A stretch of 64,000 nt of DNA, from NCBI RefSeq assembly GCF_002813425.1, contig NZ_PHUL01000001.1:806001-870000 (forward strand). Direction: 5' to 3'. Below are positions 55,112 through 63,473 of the stretch, piece after piece (positions within the stretch are counted from its first letter, which is position 1; every line of letters begins with the position of its first letter). The notes under the pieces are model-generated. The model worked only from the letters and a program-made list of their open reading frames with translations. It searched no databases and was not told the origin of the DNA. The position numbers and the translations under genes are program-made. Source of the DNA: Cellulophaga sp. RHA19. GTDB taxonomy: Bacteria > Bacteroidota > Bacteroidia > Flavobacteriales > Flavobacteriaceae.

Positions 55112-56198
55112 TGGTTGCTTTAATAATTTTCATTAGGTTTTCAGCCGATTTCCCCCAAGAGAATTTTTTAGACTGAACAACTCCCTTAGCTGCAAAGGTA
55201 TTAATGATTTCCTTTGAAGCTAATAAAGTGTTTATTTTTTTAGCTATATCTGATGGATCATCAGGGTTTACATACAATGCGGCATCTTCACATACCTCTG
55301 GCAGACTAGTCCTATCCGAAACAACAACTGGCGTGCCACTAGCCATTGCTTCTAAAGGAGGCAAGCCAAAACCTTCTGCATAAGAAGGAAAGCAGAAAAG
55401 GGTTGCCAACGCATACGCTAAAGGCAATTCGAACTCTTCAATATAACCTGTAAAAAATATTTTATCATTAAGGCCTAAGACGTCAATAGTTGAAGATAAG
55501 TTTTCATTTTTATGATCCTTTTCTCCAACAATCACTAAAGGAGTGTCAATAAACTGCATCGCAGAAATTAAGTTTGCTATGTTTTTTCTAATATTTAACC
55601 TCCCTAGGTACAAAATAAACTCATTTGGTAAATTATACTTTTCCTTAAATGCTTGTATATTCAACTTATTATGCCCTTCTAAAGGTTTGAATTTAGAATC
55701 TACACCATGGTAAACAAATTGAACATTATTATTTCCTAATTTATGCTTTATAATACGCCTCTTCTCCGCCTCTGATATAGTAACAATCTTATTGGCTCTT
55801 TTTGCAAGTGGCTTTAAAAAACTTAAATATAACCTTTCTTTATATGAATAAAATTGTGGGTAATCCAAGTATAATAAATCATGTATATATAAAACGCTAT
55901 TAATTTTTGAGAATGAGCCAAAATTTTGGAGCAATACCACATCCAATTCAAACTTTTTGAAATGTCTTGGTAAAATGAAAACATTTGTAATTAAGTTATT
56001 ATGCGTAGTAACATAAACTAGTTTTATATTCTTATTTTGATAAGGAAATTTCAGATCTTTCTCCTTTTTTTTTAAAAAAACATAGAACTCAAAGGTTCTG
56101 TAATTATCACTTAGTAATTCTTTTAATAACTGCTTAATAACAACCTTACCGCTCGGAGGGCCGCTGAAAAACCATTTAGCATCAATTCCTATTTTCAT
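55101..56198 (-). CDS. GT4-family glycosyltransferase
   Basis: 365 residues. The N-terminal MKIGIDAKWFFSGPPSGKVVIKQLLKEL is typical of mannosyl- or galactosyltransferases of GT4. The C-terminal donor-binding half contains FILYLGRLNIRKNIANLISAMQFI and YAEGFGLPPLEAMASGTPVVVSDRTSLPEVCEDAALYVNP, the EGFGLPPLEAMA motif. Linked to the acetyltransferase (11-base overlap) and the polymerase gene (1-base gap). It adds one sugar in the repeat; donor unknown. Confidence 0.9.
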   Translation of the reverse strand: MKIGIDAKWFFSGPPSGKVVIKQLLKELLSDNYRTFEFYVFLKKKEKDLKFPYQNKNIKLVYVTTHNNLITNVFILPRHFKKFELDVVLLQNFGSFSKINSVLYIHDLLYLDYPQFYSYKERLYLSFLKPLAKRANKIVTISEAEKRRIIKHKLGNNNVQFVYHGVDSKFKPLEGHNKLNIQAFKEKYNLPNEFILYLGRLNIRKNIANLISAMQFIDTPLVIVGEKDHKNENLSSTIDVLGLNDKIFFTGYIEEFELPLAYALATLFCFPSYAEGFGLPPLEAMASGTPVVVSDRTSLPEVCEDAALYVNPDDPSDIAKKINTLLASKEIINTFAAKGVVQSKKFSWGKSAENLMKIIKATNDN

Positions 56199-56199
56199 A

Positions 56200-57588
56200 T
56201 TAAGTAGAGATTTTAGGTAAATTATCTATTAAGATTTTTTTTTGACTTAATCCATAATATATTATAATGATAACAAAGTAATAAAACCCTTGTTTTGGAA
56301 TATCAGTTCCAATAAGGTTGATCATTAACCCTACAAGAAAAAATAATGACACTCTATTTCTTTTGGAATAAAAGATTTCAATTAAAGATAATAAAAACAA
56401 AATAAAACCTATAATACCTTTTTCTGCCAAAGATAGTGCCAAATACGCATCCCCTACCTTATGATAAAACACTTTATCTGGTTTTTCCTTATGCCTGTTT
56501 GTATAGCCGGCAAATATTACCACATCAGCTTTCGACGAGGATAAGGCTCCAATACCAGCTCCAAAAGGTTGTTCACTAAATCTGTTAAGCGCATAGTTTA
56601 TAAAAATACCGCGCTGAGAAATTGCATTGTCCTTTGCAAATGGGTTAAATGTTTTTACAAATTTTTGAATATTTTTATTATTCAACCCATAAAAAATTCC
56701 CATTACCATTAAAACAAAAAAACACACTGTTAATATAATAAGCTTTTTTGTTAGTCTTATTTTTGTTGGAGCATAAACTCCAATTAACAATAATATTAGA
56801 ATAAGCAATGGCCCTCTTGAAAACGTTATTAACCCAACCAAACAAAGTAGTACGACATCCCAATAATTATCTCTCTTTTTCAAATAATGTAAAATAATTA
56901 AATAAATACAAGCTAATTGCCCCATAATTCTGAAATCAAAGACAAAACCAGTATTACGAGGTATAGATCTAAATACTCTTAATGCAATATCAGAAACCTT
57001 TTTTTTAAAAATTATTCCATCCGCAAATAATAAATACATCTGATCATAAAAATGTGGACTTAAATAAACCACTAAACACGCTAAAAAAGTGTACCTAAAA
57101 AAATTCAATAGATACTCATATTTTATAGACTGTTCACTATTAGTAATTATTACAATAAAAAATAAAGATAATGGCAAAATTTCTTCTGTAAAAACAGATA
57201 AAGAATATGATACGTTAAAAAGGCCAAAAAAATAAAGAAACACTATAAAAAGCAGTGTCCATTTTAACGACCACAGTTTTTTTACATTTAATGTTTTTAA
57301 ACTAATTAAATTAAATCCTAAAATAATGACAATAGGTATATAATTACATAGTATATTGAGTATATTGAACGATAAGTTATTGTTAATAATAAAAGGCCCC
57401 ATAATAAGTCTAGCAGAAAGCATTAAAATTAAGACTGTAGTAATATCTCTTTTAACAATAATTCTATAATAAGATATAGATAAAATAGGTATAATAAATA
57501 GAAACGCAAATGAAGGAGCCTTAAATACAATAAGTATTAATAAAAAAATTAAGAGTAAATAATAATCAACTTTAAAACGTTTCAACAT
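56200..57588 (-). CDS. O-antigen polymerase-like membrane protein (Wzy)
   Basis: 462 residues with 10-12 membrane helices and a large extracytoplasmic loop (about 290-360: AKDNAISQRGIFINYALNRFSEQPFGAGIGALSSS). This placement is that of Wzy polymerases, which join repeat units at the outer face of the inner membrane. It has no sequence similarity beyond topology that I can see. The gene is markedly A+T rich even for this window, as is usual for Wzy genes. It starts 3 bases after the stop of the capsule-type transferase gene. Confidence 0.75.
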   Translation of the reverse strand: MLKRFKVDYYLLLIFLLILIVFKAPSFAFLFIIPILSISYYRIIVKRDITTVLILMLSARLIMGPFIINNNLSFNILNILCNYIPIVIILGFNLISLKTLNVKKLWSLKWTLLFIVFLYFFGLFNVSYSLSVFTEEILPLSLFFIVIITNSEQSIKYEYLLNFFRYTFLACLVVYLSPHFYDQMYLLFADGIIFKKKVSDIALRVFRSIPRNTGFVFDFRIMGQLACIYLIILHYLKKRDNYWDVVLLCLVGLITFSRGPLLILILLLIGVYAPTKIRLTKKLIILTVCFFVLMVMGIFYGLNNKNIQKFVKTFNPFAKDNAISQRGIFINYALNRFSEQPFGAGIGALSSSKADVVIFAGYTNRHKEKPDKVFYHKVGDAYLALSLAEKGIIGFILFLLSLIEIFYSKRNRVSLFFLVGLMINLIGTDIPKQGFYYFVIIIIYYGLSQKKILIDNLPKIST

Positions 57589-57590
57589 AC

Positions 57591-58937
57591 TTATTTAATA
57601 ACTATTAAAAATGCAGTACTTAGTAATTTAATATTATCCTGATGCATACACCTTGGGTCTCCAAATGAATCTGACATAATGCCCTTAAACGAATTTTTTA
57701 AAAGCCAACTCGAAAATTCATTAACACCTAAAGTCTGTTGATCCTTATTAATTAAGGACTCTAAAGATTTATTTTTAAAATCTTTCCAAGACACCTCTAA
57801 GCAACCGTTCATCCCGTTAAAAAACACAGGCGCAAATGTAAAGGCTTTCTTACCCTTTAAAGCTGCTTCATAAGCAATGGTACCAGAAACTGTAAATACA
57901 GCAGCACATTTATCTAAAAGGTCATAAGAATCGGTCTTATTATTGATAAGGTAGGTATTGCGTAATTTTTGAACGCTTTTATAAAAACTGAAGTTCCTAT
58001 CCCCAATAGCATTAGAATGCTCTTTTACTATTAATATATAATTTTCAGGAAGAACGCGCCATATATTGGTAATTAACTCTAATTGATTTTCATAATACCG
58101 TCCAATAACATCAATGGAAGCCTCTGGCTGCTTATGTAGTGTAAAAAGCAGCATTTTTTTGTTTTGTGGTAAATTTTGAATTAAAATTTCAGAAACAAAT
58201 CTTTTAAATATAAACCGATTAAATATTTCAGCAAATCTAATTTTAAATTGGGTCAACGCGCTACTATACAAGGTCGGATCATTAGGATCTTGATTGGTCC
58301 TAAATATAAAATTTTTAATTAAAACCAAATTATATTTTAAGGTCCCTTTTTTTGCTATTAACTTATCATTGATTCCAAGGTATGATGGTTTCTCCAATTG
58401 AATTGAATCAGTATTTAAATCGGAACTAGGGTAAACTTCTTTAATTTTAGATTGAAACTCATCTGTAAAAAAAGCAAATCGACCATTAGGAATGCGGATT
58501 GTATGTGGATTTAAATATTGACATTTAAGTTCTTTGGCGGCTAAAGTTAATCTATGCACTACCAACTCATGCGCCCAAGTGACTTCTCCAAAAATAAACT
58601 GAATGCTATTGTTTTTTATAAATTTATAAACTAACTCTTGTAGTTTTAATAAATAATCAAAAGTCCAAGTTTCTGACTCTTCTCTTAAAACCCGATCCCC
58701 AAAAACTAATTCATTAATTTTTAAATCTATGTTACTTTCATTATTTTTATGAGCCAGCACCTCTTTTTTACCAATATATAACAATTGATTATTTGGAAAC
58801 ATAGTTTTTAGTGTTTCATACTGCTTTCTGTTAGGTATGATCCAAAAGGATTTTACATGATCGGCCTTTAATACTTTTGCAATTTCTACAAAAACATCTG
58901 TTTTGTAATAGTTCGCAATAAAACATATGTTTTTCAT
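57591..58937 (-). CDS. Capsule polysaccharide-type glycosyltransferase (KpsS/KpsC-like)
   Basis: 448 residues, soluble. The C-terminal half has LLFTLHKQPEASID, LPENYILIVKEHSNAIGDRNFSFYKSV and LLDKCAAVFTVSGTIAYEAALKGKKAFTFAPVFFNG. The H-SNxxGxR-F and SGTxxxEAxxxGK elements recur in the Capsule_synth family of CMP-Kdo/CMP-sialic transferases. This would fit transfer of a nonulosonic acid from a CMP donor, which is inference. It lies between the polymerase and flippase genes. Confidence 0.65.
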   Translation of the reverse strand: MKNICFIANYYKTDVFVEIAKVLKADHVKSFWIIPNRKQYETLKTMFPNNQLLYIGKKEVLAHKNNESNIDLKINELVFGDRVLREESETWTFDYLLKLQELVYKFIKNNSIQFIFGEVTWAHELVVHRLTLAAKELKCQYLNPHTIRIPNGRFAFFTDEFQSKIKEVYPSSDLNTDSIQLEKPSYLGINDKLIAKKGTLKYNLVLIKNFIFRTNQDPNDPTLYSSALTQFKIRFAEIFNRFIFKRFVSEILIQNLPQNKKMLLFTLHKQPEASIDVIGRYYENQLELITNIWRVLPENYILIVKEHSNAIGDRNFSFYKSVQKLRNTYLINNKTDSYDLLDKCAAVFTVSGTIAYEAALKGKKAFTFAPVFFNGMNGCLEVSWKDFKNKSLESLINKDQQTLGVNEFSSWLLKNSFKGIMSDSFGDPRCMHQDNIKLLSTAFLIVIK

Positions 58938-58961
58938 ATTATTTTTAAATAAAAATTAACT

Positions 58962-60197
58962 CTAAGCCAATTTATAATTTCTTTTATAAAGTACAAAGAT
59001 ACTTAATAACAAAGAGGTTAATGTACTCACAAACATCGCAATTGAGAATCGCTCCAAAAAACTCATATTTAACACTATTAAAAGAACAACAAATAAAGAA
59101 CCACTAAACAAAGCCAAATATAATTTAATAATGTTTTTGTTTTCTCTACCGTAGTGCAATTCAAGGTAAGCATAAATACATGCTAAAAATGTTTGACCTA
59201 TTATTAAAAATGAAATGAATGAAACTCTTGATAAATCTTCATAACTGTACACTAGATATACTCCTGTAATCATTAAAATCATTAAAAAAGTAAAGGTTAA
59301 TATAACCATATACTTTAATAGTATGCCTTTGTTTATTACCAATAAGTTTTTATCTACATAAACATCTTTAATCAAAAAAGCCCAAAGAGACGAATGAGTA
59401 AGAAAAAGAACCATCGATAAACGTTGCACTAACGATAGAAGAACTCCATCATCTAAAGTCATTTTTGTTAATACATTTATCTTCCCATAATTAACAATAG
59501 ACATCATTATAAAGACTTGAATAATTGATGGCCATGAAAATAACAGTGCTTTCTTTGTTAATTTATAAATTTGGGATTTTTCAAATTTCCTGCTATTACT
59601 AAAAAAAATATCTATTATACTTTTGAAAAAGTAAAATAATGAAAAGAAGATTTGCCCAAAAAATATTAACCATAAGGAAAATTCTGAATTTGAGAAGAAA
59701 TAGCCAAAGAGAAATAATAAGGATAAAAAATTTGAAAAAAGTGTTATATAAACAGCTTTTTCAGGTTTATTGTTTAGTCTAAAATAGGAAGCTAGAAAGG
59801 TAGTTGCTAAAACAAAAAGTAGCCTAAAAACAATAAAAATGATGTATTTTTCAAACTCAAAACCACAATAATGAATTGTAATAAATAAAATACCTGTTAA
59901 ACTAATTAATAGATATAATCGCTTAAAAACGCTAACGAAAATTTTAATTGTCTCTTCGTGGTTTTTACTATTTCTGTAAGCATAAAAAAAGTAACCAGAA
60001 AGTCCAAAATCCAACAAAGGAATAACAACAACAGTTACTGAGTAAATATACTCTATTGTGACATAAACTGTTTTATCTTTAAAAAAATAAAGTACAATTA
60101 ATGGCAATAAAAAAATTATAGCTTTATCTAAATAACTCAATGCCATAAAGGCCAAAAGTTTTTTATTAGATTTTAGAACAGTTTTATTTAGCTTCAA
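58962..60197 (-). CDS. Polysaccharide flippase (Wzx-like)
   Basis: 411 residues with about 12 membrane helices and a Lys-rich N-terminus (MKLNKTVLKSNKKLLAFMALSYLDKAIIFLLPLIVLYFF), followed by a DFGLSGYFFYAYRNSKN loop as in MOP-superfamily flippases. It would flip the lipid-linked repeat unit of the cluster. It is shorter than the flippase at 17314-18774 and A+T rich. It follows the acetyltransferase gene by 3 bases. Confidence 0.82.
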   Translation of the reverse strand: MKLNKTVLKSNKKLLAFMALSYLDKAIIFLLPLIVLYFFKDKTVYVTIEYIYSVTVVVIPLLDFGLSGYFFYAYRNSKNHEETIKIFVSVFKRLYLLISLTGILFITIHYCGFEFEKYIIFIVFRLLFVLATTFLASYFRLNNKPEKAVYITLFSNFLSLLFLFGYFFSNSEFSLWLIFFGQIFFSLFYFFKSIIDIFFSNSRKFEKSQIYKLTKKALLFSWPSIIQVFIMMSIVNYGKINVLTKMTLDDGVLLSLVQRLSMVLFLTHSSLWAFLIKDVYVDKNLLVINKGILLKYMVILTFTFLMILMITGVYLVYSYEDLSRVSFISFLIIGQTFLACIYAYLELHYGRENKNIIKLYLALFSGSLFVVLLIVLNMSFLERFSIAMFVSTLTSLLLSIFVLYKRNYKLA

Positions 60198-60200
60198 AAT

Positions 60201-60710
60201 TTAGCTTCTTTTGGGTATTATTCTTGATTGTTGGCCAACTAAAATATGATTAGGTGGTACAGTTTTAGAAACAACCACGCCGGCGCCAATAATAGAATCT
60301 TTCCCAATATGAACACCTCCTAAAATTATAGCTCTTGCGCCAATCCAAACGTTATCCCCTATAGTAATTTCTTTTCCTTTGTGCTTATAAGGTATACTAT
60401 TTGATTTAAAATCTAAACCAGCAGTCTCTATAATAACTCCTTTAGATACAACCACATTGGATCCTATTTTTATATTCCCAAGAGCGCCTAAAGTAGAATT
60501 AGGACCAATTCTAGTATTATTACCTATGCTAATATTTTGACCATATTTAATTTCTACCGAATAATGGCAATAACATTTTTCTCCAGAGTTTTTTATTAGC
60601 GCTCTAAATTTTAAACTACTTAACACTCTATCTACGAATAAGGAATGAATTTTTGAACAAAAAACATATAAAGTCCTTATTATTTTTGATTTGACTAACT
60701 TAGAAAACAT
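60201..60710 (-). CDS. Serine-acetyltransferase-like LbH acyltransferase
   Basis: 169 residues. A basic N-terminal tail (FSKLVKSKIIRTLYVFCSKIHSLFVDRV) precedes a hexapeptide beta-helix (IKYGQNISIGNNTRIGPNSTLGALGNIKIGSNVVVSKGVIIETAGLDF) and the conserved KHKGKEITIGDNVWIGARAIILGGVHIGKDSIIGAGVVVSKTVPPN. It is a sugar O- or N-acetyltransferase of the WbbJ type. It lies between the dioxygenase-like and flippase genes in the cluster, and so likely decorates the glycan. Confidence 0.87.
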   Translation of the reverse strand: MFSKLVKSKIIRTLYVFCSKIHSLFVDRVLSSLKFRALIKNSGEKCYCHYSVEIKYGQNISIGNNTRIGPNSTLGALGNIKIGSNVVVSKGVIIETAGLDFKSNSIPYKHKGKEITIGDNVWIGARAIILGGVHIGKDSIIGAGVVVSKTVPPNHILVGQQSRIIPKRS

Positions 60711-60716
60711 AATATA

Positions 60717-61559
60717 TTAACCTAATTTTAAATTAGTCAACGCGTATTCTATCTGCAAAACAAGTCTAGGCTTTTGTGGAGGTGTGCCATTATGATATGT
60801 AAATGTGTCTTCAAGAAAACATGTACCTTTTTCTCCTGTTAATTTAACAACTTCCTTATCATCAAAAAAACCTTTTAAATCGGAATTATTAATTATACGA
60901 TTAAACTTATATTTCCATGGCTTAGATTTGTGTGTGCTTTTAACTACTACATGAGGCCCAGTTTGCAGATCAACATCCTTAAGGTAAATGAAAATTTTTA
61001 AAAATTTAAAATCATCTATATCATAATGAAACCAATATCTTGGAGAGTCATAGTCTTCGTTATCGTTTGCTTTAGCTGGAAATGACCACCATAAATATTG
61101 ATTTCTTATAATTGGGTTATTTCCTAAGTAGTTTTTAGCTATATCTAAAATTTTAGGATCATAAATGATATTATTTACTGATTTCCATTCTTGAATATCT
61201 TTATATTTAAACCATATACAATCTTTCTGAAAAGGTTTAGGGTTATCAAAATCCATTTTCTGACCTTGACCATCTTTTATTATTGATCCATCAAACTTTA
61301 AATGAGGAAAAACCAGCTGGTTTTTACAATCTTCTACTATTGCATTCAAAGTAGATTTATCAATTAAAAAAGTTTCTGACAAAGCATACTTATCTAGTTC
61401 TTTTATTGTTTTATTAACATTCAAAGAAGAAAATATTGTTTCATTGTTAATTTTCAGAACAGGGTTTTTCTTAAAAGTATTATACGCCTTAATTAACGTG
61501 TACCTGATGACACTAAATTTCATAGCTTCTCTAAAAGCTCGTTGTATATATTTATTCAT
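60717..61559 (-). CDS. PhyH-like Fe(II)/2-oxoglutarate dioxygenase
   Basis: 280 residues. The metal triad of the phytanoyl-CoA dioxygenase family is intact in style: H-x-D in YWFHYDIDDFKF and a distal His in DTFTYHNGTPPQKPRLVLQIEY with the Arg that binds 2-oxoglutarate nearby. LKDVDLQTGPHVVVKSTHK is the usual segment between them. It would hydroxylate or otherwise oxidise a small molecule, here perhaps a sugar or the nonulosonic acid. Its ATG overlaps the PseI-like stop (TAATG), so the two are coupled. Confidence 0.7.
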   Translation of the reverse strand: MNKYIQRAFREAMKFSVIRYTLIKAYNTFKKNPVLKINNETIFSSLNVNKTIKELDKYALSETFLIDKSTLNAIVEDCKNQLVFPHLKFDGSIIKDGQGQKMDFDNPKPFQKDCIWFKYKDIQEWKSVNNIIYDPKILDIAKNYLGNNPIIRNQYLWWSFPAKANDNEDYDSPRYWFHYDIDDFKFLKIFIYLKDVDLQTGPHVVVKSTHKSKPWKYKFNRIINNSDLKGFFDDKEVVKLTGEKGTCFLEDTFTYHNGTPPQKPRLVLQIEYALTNLKLG

Positions 61560-62608
61560 TACTCTGTTAAATTTAAAAAACTATCTTCTAAAGGTGTACC
61601 CCGTTCAATGTTTTTTGAAAACGTTTTACCTAGAATCTCCTTATAATGTTTAGGATGCATACCATAACCAGGGCGTATTGATCGAACATTCTCTTTTGTG
61701 AGAATATCTCCTTTTTTTACGTCTTCAACTATAAAAAGAGATCGTGCAAACTTTCTATTGCTTTTCACTTTTTCAGATATTTCGTACGATACTTGCCCTA
61801 ATAGCCTTTCTGTATCTCGTACTTTATTCACTAACCTTGTAAACTCTTCTACATCTAGCGAAAAATCTGCGTCTGGACCTCCAATAGATTTATCTAAAAT
61901 AAAATGTTTCTCTATAACTGTTGCTCCTAAAGTCCTTGCTACTGTAGGCGCTAAAGAGCCATATGTGTGATCGCTAAAACCAACCTCAACTCCAAAACGC
62001 TCTTTTATATCTGGTATAGTTTTTAAATTTGCTAACTCTAAAGGTGCAGGATAAGACGATGTGCATTTTAGTAAAATAATATCATTATTCCCTACTTTTC
62101 TACAAGTATCTACTGCTAACTGAATATCTGCTTCATCAGCAATTCCAGTAGACATTATTATTGGTTTTCCTTTTGAAGCAGCATATTCTATAAGTGGAAT
62201 ATCTTGAATTTCAAAAGATGCAATTTTATAAGCTGGCACATTTAATTCTTCAAGAAAATCTACTGCAGTAAAATCAAAAGGTGAAGAAAAACAAATTAAT
62301 CCTTCCTCCTCTGCTACGTCAAAAAGTTGTTTGTGCCATTCCCATGGCGTATATGCCTCCCCGTAAAGTTCGTATAAGGTTTTTCCATCCCATAGTGTAC
62401 CACCTTCAATTTTAAAGTGTTCATTATCGCAATTTATGGTTAGTGTATCTGGAGTATAAGTTTGCAGCTTAATCGCATCTGCTCCCGTTTTTTTTGCGGC
62501 CCTAATAGTTTCGATCGCAACTTTTAAATCACCATTATGATTTGCTGATAATTCTGCAATTATAAAACATGGATTTTTCCCGCCGATAGTTCTATTTCCT
62601 ATTTTCAT
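61559..62608 (-). CDS. pseI: Pseudaminic acid synthase (NeuB/PseI family)
   Basis: 349 residues from ATG 62608. A TTG two codons upstream is possible but less likely. The N-terminal NeuB TIM barrel shows KIGNRTIGGKNPCFIIAELSANHNGDL, IKLQTYTPDTLTI, GGTLWDGKTLYELYGEAYTPWEWH, VGFSDHTYGS and VIEKHFILDKSIGGPDADFSL. The C-terminal SAF domain follows (about 285-345, FIVEDVKKGDILTKENVRSIRPGYGMHP). GGTLWDGKTLYELY..AYTPWEWH favours PseI over NeuB/LegI. It condenses PEP with the 6-deoxy-altrose derivative freed by PseG. The overlap with the formyltransferase gene is 17 bases. Confidence 0.88.
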   Translation of the reverse strand: MKIGNRTIGGKNPCFIIAELSANHNGDLKVAIETIRAAKKTGADAIKLQTYTPDTLTINCDNEHFKIEGGTLWDGKTLYELYGEAYTPWEWHKQLFDVAEEEGLICFSSPFDFTAVDFLEELNVPAYKIASFEIQDIPLIEYAASKGKPIIMSTGIADEADIQLAVDTCRKVGNNDIILLKCTSSYPAPLELANLKTIPDIKERFGVEVGFSDHTYGSLAPTVARTLGATVIEKHFILDKSIGGPDADFSLDVEEFTRLVNKVRDTERLLGQVSYEISEKVKSNRKFARSLFIVEDVKKGDILTKENVRSIRPGYGMHPKHYKEILGKTFSKNIERGTPLEDSFLNLTE

Positions 62609-63473
62609 TTCCAAATGTTTTTCCTAATTCAAAAGTACAATTTTCAGTTCTTATTTTATCTACGTTAAGTGCACCATTTTTGGTTTTAACAACAACAGAA
62701 GGTTTAAGTCGAATAATTTCTCCCGTATCTTGGTCGCAAGACGTTTTCTCATTTGAAAATGACACTTTATCTATTATTATTTTTTGATTATTATAAAAAG
62801 TAAATGCTCCCGGATATGGTTCTGCTTGAGCTCTTACCCAATTGCGAATTGCTTCTTTAGTCCAATTCCAATTTATTTCTCCATCTTTGGGAGTACGTTT
62901 TCCAAAGTAAGTTGCTTCTTTTTCGTTTTGGTTAGTTAAATTTAACTTATTATTTAAAACATCAGATAAAACTTTTTTCACTAATGGATAATACGCTTTT
63001 GCGTATTTTTTGAGCATTATTGCACCTGTATCTTCTGCTTCTATTGGCATTTCTATTTGATGTATTATTTGACCAGTGTCACAACCTGAATCAATAATAT
63101 GGGCAGTAATTCCTGCTTTTTCTTCGCCATTTATTATTGCCCATACATGTGGAGTTCTTCCTCTATATTTGGGTAATAGTGATCCATGAATGTTAAAGGT
63201 TAATAGCCTAGAGTAATTTATAATATCTTCTTCAATTAAAAATAAATAATTAATTGATGCAATTACATCAACACTAAAATCTGTTATGAAATTATAACCT
63301 TTTCCTTTTCTTGGGTTACCAGCGTAAAATGTAATATTATTTTTAGTTGCAAAATCTATAATCCCATCTGACTTACTATCCGTTAAAATAAATTGGATAG
63401 TATGATCTTTTGCTATTTTGGACAATGTATCTAATCCTAATCCGCCACTGCAAAGTACGCCTATTGCTAACAT
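62592..63473 (-). CDS. Formyltransferase of the methionyl-tRNA formyltransferase fold, probable sugar N-formyltransferase
   Basis: 293 residues. The N-terminal formyl-transfer domain has the catalytic Asn and His in LLTFNIHGSLLPKYRGRTPHVWAIINGE and the Asp in HIIDSGCDTGQIIHQ. A C-terminal Formyl_trans_C-like domain follows (ATYFGKRTPKDGEINWNWTKEAIRNWVRAQAEPYPGAFTFY). All three catalytic residues are present. It lies between pseG and pseI with overlaps on both sides (7 and 17 bases), so it is most likely a sugar N-formyltransferase that uses N10-formyl-THF on an amino sugar of the nonulosonic acid pathway, as PseJ-type enzymes do. A housekeeping Fmt would not sit here. Confidence 0.78.
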   Translation of the reverse strand: MLAIGVLCSGGLGLDTLSKIAKDHTIQFILTDSKSDGIIDFATKNNITFYAGNPRKGKGYNFITDFSVDVIASINYLFLIEEDIINYSRLLTFNIHGSLLPKYRGRTPHVWAIINGEEKAGITAHIIDSGCDTGQIIHQIEMPIEAEDTGAIMLKKYAKAYYPLVKKVLSDVLNNKLNLTNQNEKEATYFGKRTPKDGEINWNWTKEAIRNWVRAQAEPYPGAFTFYNNQKIIIDKVSFSNEKTSCDQDTGEIIRLKPSVVVKTKNGALNVDKIRTENCTFELGKTFGNENRK

